DNA from: Thiocapsa sp. UBA6158
GTDB taxonomy: Bacteria > Pseudomonadota > Gammaproteobacteria > Chromatiales > Chromatiaceae
Assembly: GCF_002423035.1 (NCBI RefSeq)
Contig: NZ_DIUM01000021.1
Span: 1 to 64,000 of the forward strand
DNA: 64,000 nt
Direction of reading: 5' to 3'
Both the position numbers and the translations under genes were made by a program. The notes under the pieces were generated by a model that was given only the letters and a program-made list of their open reading frames with translations, was not told where the DNA came from and did not search any database. Below, one piece after another: positions 59,957 to 64,000 of this stretch (position 1 is its first letter; the number at the start of each line of letters is the position of its first letter).

Positions 59957-61015
59957 TCAAGGCGCGATCCGAGCACCTGTGTCGACCAATTCGATCCGAT
60001 CGGCCATTGCTGCGTTCATGTGCAGTGTGCCTTCGGCATCGACGAGCAGGACATAGCGGATGTCCATCGCGCGCGCCACCGTCTCCCAATCGGTCGGTCC
60101 GGCGACGAACATGGCCGTGGCCGCCGCCGCCGCGGTGGTCGCATCCCGATGCAGAACGGTCACCGAGCGGGTGCCGCGCGCGGGCGAGCCGGTTCGCGGA
60201 TCGATGATTGCGTGGTAGATCTCGCCCTTGAACACGAAGTTCCGGTCGTAGTCGGCCTTGGTGACGAGGCTTTCGTCGCCCCCCATCGGCACGATGGCGA
60301 GCACCCCTGAACCGCTGGGTCGACGAATCGTGATCCGCCAGGGCTGGCCGCTGCGATCGCCGATCACGCGGACCTCGCCGCCGGCCTTGATCAGTGCGCT
60401 CTTGATCCCGAGCTCACGTAGGTGCTCGATGGCAAGATCCATGGCATGGCTCTTGGCGATGCTGTCGAAATCCAGCTTGATGGCCGGGTTGTGGCCGTGC
60501 AGCTCGAGCCCCTCGATATCGATCTGGCTCATCCCGGGCGCTGCCGCGACCAAACGTTCGATGTGCTGTGCGGGGGGCGGCGGGCGGCTGCGTACCGCGT
60601 CGGCATGAAATCCCCAGAGATCCATCAAATAGCCGATGGCGGGGTTGAAAAGTCCGCCGCTTTGCTCTTCGAAGTCCTTGCTCAGGCGAACCAACGGCAT
60701 GGTCGACGGGGGGGCCACGAAAGGCTCCTCGGTCAGCAGCATCTGATTGACCCGTCCCATCGGACCGGGTTGCCAGGAATGCCATGCGTCCTGCAGGAAG
60801 GCGAAGTCCTGCTGGACCAGGGATGCCGCCTGTTGGGCCTGTTGCCGGTCGACGCCGACGAGGCTCAGATCGACCAGGCCTCCGAAGGCGTCGAATCGGA
60901 TGGTGGTGACCGGGGTCTCTTGTCCGCAGGCGGCGAGTCCGAAGAGGGTCGCCGCGACCGCACACAATAGGGGCACGCGCCGAGGCCGGTCGGGGCGGGA
61001 GGATGAATACAGCAC
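59957..61015 (-). CDS. apbE: FAD:protein FMN transferase (ApbE), lipoprotein
   Basis: A 352-residue protein. The lipoprotein signal PLLCAVAATLFGLAACGQ has a lipobox LAAC with Cys about 31 residues in. The ApbE domain has FEEQSGGLFNPAIGYLMDLWGFH, IKLDFDSIAKSHAMDLAIEHL, LIKAGGEVRVIGDRSGQPWRITIRRP, and HAIIDPRTGSPARGTRSVTVLHRDATTAAAAATAMFV. It covalently attaches FMN to threonine in exported proteins such as Rnf/Nqr subunits. GTG at 61015 has GGAGGT 7 bp upstream. The longer frame from TTG at 61087 has no ribosome site. Confidence 0.9.
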   Translation of the reverse strand: MLYSSSRPDRPRRVPLLCAVAATLFGLAACGQETPVTTIRFDAFGGLVDLSLVGVDRQQAQQAASLVQQDFAFLQDAWHSWQPGPMGRVNQMLLTEEPFVAPPSTMPLVRLSKDFEEQSGGLFNPAIGYLMDLWGFHADAVRSRPPPPAQHIERLVAAAPGMSQIDIEGLELHGHNPAIKLDFDSIAKSHAMDLAIEHLRELGIKSALIKAGGEVRVIGDRSGQPWRITIRRPSGSGVLAIVPMGGDESLVTKADYDRNFVFKGEIYHAIIDPRTGSPARGTRSVTVLHRDATTAAAAATAMFVAGPTDWETVARAMDIRYVLLVDAEGTLHMNAAMADRIELVDTGARIAP

Positions 61016-61091
61016 GGACACCTCCGGGAATGGGTTGCCGGTCGCGGTCGCTCGCGAGGCCGAGCGGTTTGGGTGACCGGTGGGCAAGGTC

Positions 61092-62048
61092 TCAGGTGCG
61101 ACGCATGACTCGGGCCTGAATCGCGTCCATCAGATCACCCGCGATGTCGGTCCCGTAGGCGGCATCGATCTCGCGGATACAGGTCGGGCTGGTGACGTTG
61201 ACCTCGGTCAGGAAGTCCCCGATCACGTCCAGGCCGGCGAAGAGGATCTCGCGTGCGCGCAGCTCCGGACCCACCTGTGCGGCGATCCAGCGATCCCGCT
61301 CGGTCAAGGGTCGAGCCTCGGCGGAGGCTCCGGCCGCGAGGTTGCCGCGCGTCTCGCCCGGCGCGGGGATGCGCGCGAGACAATAGGGCGCGGGCTCGCC
61401 GTCCACCATCAGGATCCGCTTGTCGCCGTCGCGGATCTCCGGAATGAAGCGTTGGGCCATGCAGTAGCGTCGGCCGTGCAGTGTCAGCGACTCGATGATG
61501 ACGCTGAGGTTCGGGTCGTCCGTGCGCACGCGAAACACCGAGGCCCCGCCCATGCCGTCGAGCGGCTTGAGGATGATGTCGCCGTGCTCGCGATGGAAGT
61601 CCCGAATCGGCGCGGCGCGGCGCGTGATCAGGGTGGGCGGTGTACACTGAGGAAAGGCCGCAGTGAAGACCTTTTCATTGGCGTCGCGCAAACTGCGCGG
61701 GTGATTGACGACCAAACAGCCGGCCGCGTGGGCCTGCTCGAGGAGATAGGTCGTGAAGATATACTCGATGTCGAACGGCGGGTCCTTGCGCATCAACACC
61801 GCGCCCAGCGCATCGAGCGGGCGCTCGATCTCGGCCCCGAGACGATACCAACCCGCGGGGTCGTCCGTGACCTCGAGCGAGCGCATCCGCGCCAGGGTGC
61901 GTCCGTCGCGCAACGACAGATCCGCAACCTCCATGTACCACAGCGGCCAGCCGCGCCTCTGCGCAGCCAACAGCATGGCGAAGGTACTGTCCTTCTTGAT
62001 GTTGATGGATCCGATCGGATCCATCACGACGCCGAGATCGATAGACAT
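61092..62048 (-). CDS. gshB: Glutathione synthase
   Basis: A 318-residue ATP-grasp enzyme. The motifs are DLGVVMDPIGSINIKKDSTFAMLLAAQRRGW, MRKDPPFDIEYIFTTYLLEQA, DIILKPLDGMGGASVFRV and GRYCMAQRFIPEIRDGDKRILMVDGEP. It makes glutathione from gamma-glutamylcysteine and glycine. It is divergent from the PilG-like gene and upstream of apbE and tonB, the order of the Pseudomonas block except for the inserted apbE. Confidence 0.96.
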   Translation of the reverse strand: MSIDLGVVMDPIGSINIKKDSTFAMLLAAQRRGWPLWYMEVADLSLRDGRTLARMRSLEVTDDPAGWYRLGAEIERPLDALGAVLMRKDPPFDIEYIFTTYLLEQAHAAGCLVVNHPRSLRDANEKVFTAAFPQCTPPTLITRRAAPIRDFHREHGDIILKPLDGMGGASVFRVRTDDPNLSVIIESLTLHGRRYCMAQRFIPEIRDGDKRILMVDGEPAPYCLARIPAPGETRGNLAAGASAEARPLTERDRWIAAQVGPELRAREILFAGLDVIGDFLTEVNVTSPTCIREIDAAYGTDIAGDLMDAIQARVMRRT

Positions 62049-62087
62049 GCACGCGAGTGTACTTCAGTGGTCGGGGGCTTGTCAGGG

Positions 62088-62555
62088 ATGATGACGAGGG
62101 TTCCGGCTCCGTCGGACTCGCGTGCATCGGATCTGTTGCTTGATCCCTTGCCCGATGCGTCGCCCGCCGCGCGCGTTGCGCAAGACGATGCCTGCATTCT
62201 GTTGGCGGACGACAGCCCGGTAGCGCGCCGTTTTGCCGCCAAGCTCCTGCGCGCTCGGGGTTACCGCGTCGAGGTTGCGCGCGACGGTTTCGATGCGCTC
62301 GGCATGGTGTTCGCGGTGAACCCCGACCTTCTGCTGCTCGATAGCGGGATGCCGCGGCTGGACGGCTTTCAAGTCTGCGCTCTCGTGAAGCGCGCCCCCG
62401 GGTTTGCCGCTCTGCCGGTGGTCATCCTCTCGGATTGCGGTGGGCTTTACGCCCGCGTTCGGGCTCGACTGGCCGGGTCGCGGTCTTGCCTCGCGAAGCC
62501 GTTCACGGCCGACGAGCTGTTGAATACCGTAGCCGGGGCACTGCACGATGGCTGA
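62088..62555 (+). CDS. PilG-like CheY-type response regulator with N-terminal extension
   Basis: A 155-residue protein. Residues ~36-150 are a receiver domain. The acidic pocket is in ILLADDSPVARRFAAKLLRARGY. The phospho-acceptor Asp is in PDLLLLDSGMPRLDGFQVC. The Ser/Thr position is in VVILSD and the Lys in SCLAKPFTADELL. The first ~35 residues are variable. It starts opposite gshB as pilG does in Pseudomonas, where pilG-pilH-pilI-pilJ-chpA control type IV pili. Its stop overlaps the next start by 8 bp. pilH, pilI and pilJ do not appear between it and the kinase gene. Confidence 0.82.
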   Translation: MMTRVPAPSDSRASDLLLDPLPDASPAARVAQDDACILLADDSPVARRFAAKLLRARGYRVEVARDGFDALGMVFAVNPDLLLLDSGMPRLDGFQVCALVKRAPGFAALPVVILSDCGGLYARVRARLAGSRSCLAKPFTADELLNTVAGALHDG

Positions 62556-64000
62556 CCCGCGCGCCGCCGTCGATCTCGACGCCGAGACGTCTCGTGCGAC
62601 GACGAACCTGCAGACACTTGCCGAGGTGATGCTGCGGGTGCGCCCGATGTTTCACCGCAGTTTGGTCGACTGGTATCGAGACGCAACGGATCCGCACGGC
62701 TTGACGCAGCTCGAGGAGCTGTTTCGACAATTGAACGCCGGCCTGGGGAGCGGCGTTCTGGCAGACCTCTTCGGCCTGGCCGAGATCTTCGCGGCGGCGC
62801 TGCGTGACGGGCGGCTGGACTGCGATGCGGGTATGCGCTCCTTGATGGGGCAGCTCGATCGGGTCTTGAAGCCATTTGCGCAGCAGCCGCCCCTGTGGCC
62901 GGAGGTCGAGGCCCGAGCGCTGATCGAGCGGCTGTTGGATCTCCTGGGGGGCTTGGAGCCGGAAGACCGCCGGCTGGTCGATCTGGTCGCCGTCTATCGC
63001 GCGTCCGAGGCGATTCGCGCGGCGCAAAGCCCGCATCGCGATCGACCTGCGCAATCCTCTGAGGATGACACGGATCGCATCGACGGGCGGCTTGTCGAGC
63101 TCGTCGCCCTCGAGGAGCTGCTCGAGCGGATCGACCGCGGCGATTTCCTGGATCCGGCGGCGCTGGATGCCGCCTACGCGGCGCTCCACGAGGTCGTCGG
63201 TGTGCTGGATCCGAGCGATTCCCGTCGGCTTGCACCACGTCTGGCCGCGATCGCAGACCAGGTGAAGGCGCTGGTGTCGGCAGAGGCGACCGAGCAGTCG
63301 ATGCGTCTGGAGGCTCTGGCCGCCGACCTGCTCGCCTTGGAATCGATCCTGCAAGCGTGTGTCGATGAAGGTGTCGCCTCCGAAGCGTCTTCGCTCGGTT
63401 CCGGAATGGAGCCGGCCGAGCTGACACTCGCCGCCTTGCGCGAGCTGGATGGGGAGCTTCTCGGGGTGAGCGAGCTGTTGTTCGGACGGGGCATCGAAGA
63501 CCTGTCGACGCGCTCGGATGCGGTCGTGCCAATGCTCGCCCGCATCGCAGGTGTCCTGCGCCTGCTCGGGTTGGCCGACGCTGGCGATCTTGCGGCGGCC
63601 TGTGAAGACCGGGTGCGTCGAGACGACAGGGTCCGCGATGCGCGCTCGGTCGCTGTCGTTCTCGATCCGTTGGCTGAGGCGCTGGCGTGTTTGCGGCGAG
63701 AGATCGGCGCTGGCGTGGCCGCAGGGCTTGCGGTTCCGTCTCCGACGGGGTGCGTCGAGCAGGCGTTGATTGCGCTCGCACGGGCAATCGAGCAGACCTC
63801 CGCTCCGAGCAGTCCACCCGAAGCGCCGAGCGGCATGTCTTCGGATGTGCCGAGTCTCAACCGCGCCGCGCCCCCCGCGCAGGAGAGGATCGCTCCGGAG
63901 CTCATGGAGCTCTTTGTCGAGGTGATCGACGAGGACATGCCCTCCGATCGGGAGCGGCTGGCCGGTTGGACGCTCGACGCGCCGGACACCTCGTCCGTGA
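62548..64000 (+). CDS. ChpA/PilL-like chemosensory histidine kinase, N-terminal part (runs off the right edge)
   Basis: An open frame of about 484 codons to the window edge, starting with an ATG inside the end of the PilG-like gene (ATGGCTGA). Residues ~20-400 are an all-helical region rich in Leu, Ala and Asp that looks like the N-terminal FimV/PilZ-binding or degenerate Hpt-like repeats of ChpA. The motif APELMELFVEVIDEDM (about residues 455-470) resembles the E-L-(L/M)-E-(I/L)-F opening of the Hpt domains in ChpA. No catalytic kinase motif is in view because the gene continues past 64000. The assignment depends on this motif and the gene order. Confidence 0.6.
   Translation, partial: MADPRAAVDLDAETSRATTNLQTLAEVMLRVRPMFHRSLVDWYRDATDPHGLTQLEELFRQLNAGLGSGVLADLFGLAEIFAAALRDGRLDCDAGMRSLMGQLDRVLKPFAQQPPLWPEVEARALIERLLDLLGGLEPEDRRLVDLVAVYRASEAIRAAQSPHRDRPAQSSEDDTDRIDGRLVELVALEELLERIDRGDFLDPAALDAAYAALHEVVGVLDPSDSRRLAPRLAAIADQVKALVSAEATEQSMRLEALAADLLALESILQACVDEGVASEASSLGSGMEPAELTLAALRELDGELLGVSELLFGRGIEDLSTRSDAVVPMLARIAGVLRLLGLADAGDLAAACEDRVRRDDRVRDARSVAVVLDPLAEALACLRREIGAGVAAGLAVPSPTGCVEQALIALARAIEQTSAPSSPPEAPSGMSSDVPSLNRAAPPAQERIAPELMELFVEVIDEDMPSDRERLAGWTLDAPDTSSV

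Noticed and set aside
61080..62555. 491-codon plus-strand frame ending in the response regulator
   Set aside because: The first two thirds is antisense to gshB. The regulator starts at 62088.

Overview
The window is a GC-rich chromosomal segment of a gammaproteobacterium. Gene content and order fit the order Chromatiales (purple sulfur bacteria and relatives): gatCAB, his-tat, urtABCDE, a group-2 Mrp antiporter with fused A/B subunits, and the block pilG<>gshB-tonB-yqgE-ruvX-pyrR-pyrB-pyrX. No photosynthesis or sulfur-oxidation gene is present, so the taxonomic call is an inference.

Layout: 1-2130 is an accessory end, with a truncated DUF499 ATPase and a broken MmeI-like methyltransferase start, lying against the 3' end of a tRNA-Phe gene. 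2.4-6.8 kb holds gatCAB and a DMT exporter. 6.8-10.1 kb holds a gtrBA pair plus a base-compositionally different polytopic membrane protein, a probable surface glycan modification locus. 10.5-16.2 kb holds pyrD, a his cluster that lacks hisH and hisF, and tatABC with a long TatC tail. 16.6-18.2 kb holds two regulators. 18.4-25.6 kb holds a small Cache-domain protein divergent from the urea ABC transporter urtABCDE. 25.6-30.3 kb holds a thioesterase, an orphan MlaC, a fatty acid desaturase and a lone HyuA. 30.3-36.4 kb is an Mrp Na+/H+ antiporter operon. 36.8-38.5 kb is purKE. 39-44 kb holds a DEAD-box helicase, an ABC1 kinase and an SDR-type protein. 44-47.8 kb holds a Kef-like antiporter split into transporter and NAD-binding ORFs, pcm, a rhodanese and a cysteine hydrolase. 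47.9-50.6 kb holds the LPS core genes waaA and hldE. 51-55.9 kb holds a nuclease-like orphan and pyrX-pyrB-pyrR-ruvX-yqgE. 56-58.1 kb is an insertion with a heptad coiled-coil protein and a glycine-rich IPTL-CTERM surface protein. 58.5-64 kb holds tonB, apbE, gshB, a PilG-like response regulator and the start of a ChpA-like kinase.

The most unusual feature is a family of short (about 50-100 bp) dispersed elements with 12-13 bp terminal inverted repeats of the form AANCGCGTC...GACGCGNTT. I count 14 loci in 64 kb. The variable base N occurs as C, T, A or G, and the opposite end always carries the matching complement. Two internal sequence types (A and B) recur, sometimes joined by an AT-rich linker. 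The elements sit in intergenic DNA, very often touching a stop or start codon, including inside the urt and mrp operons. A second, unrelated palindromic family (CGTAGGATGGGTAGAGCG) flanks the insertion between tonB and ruvX.
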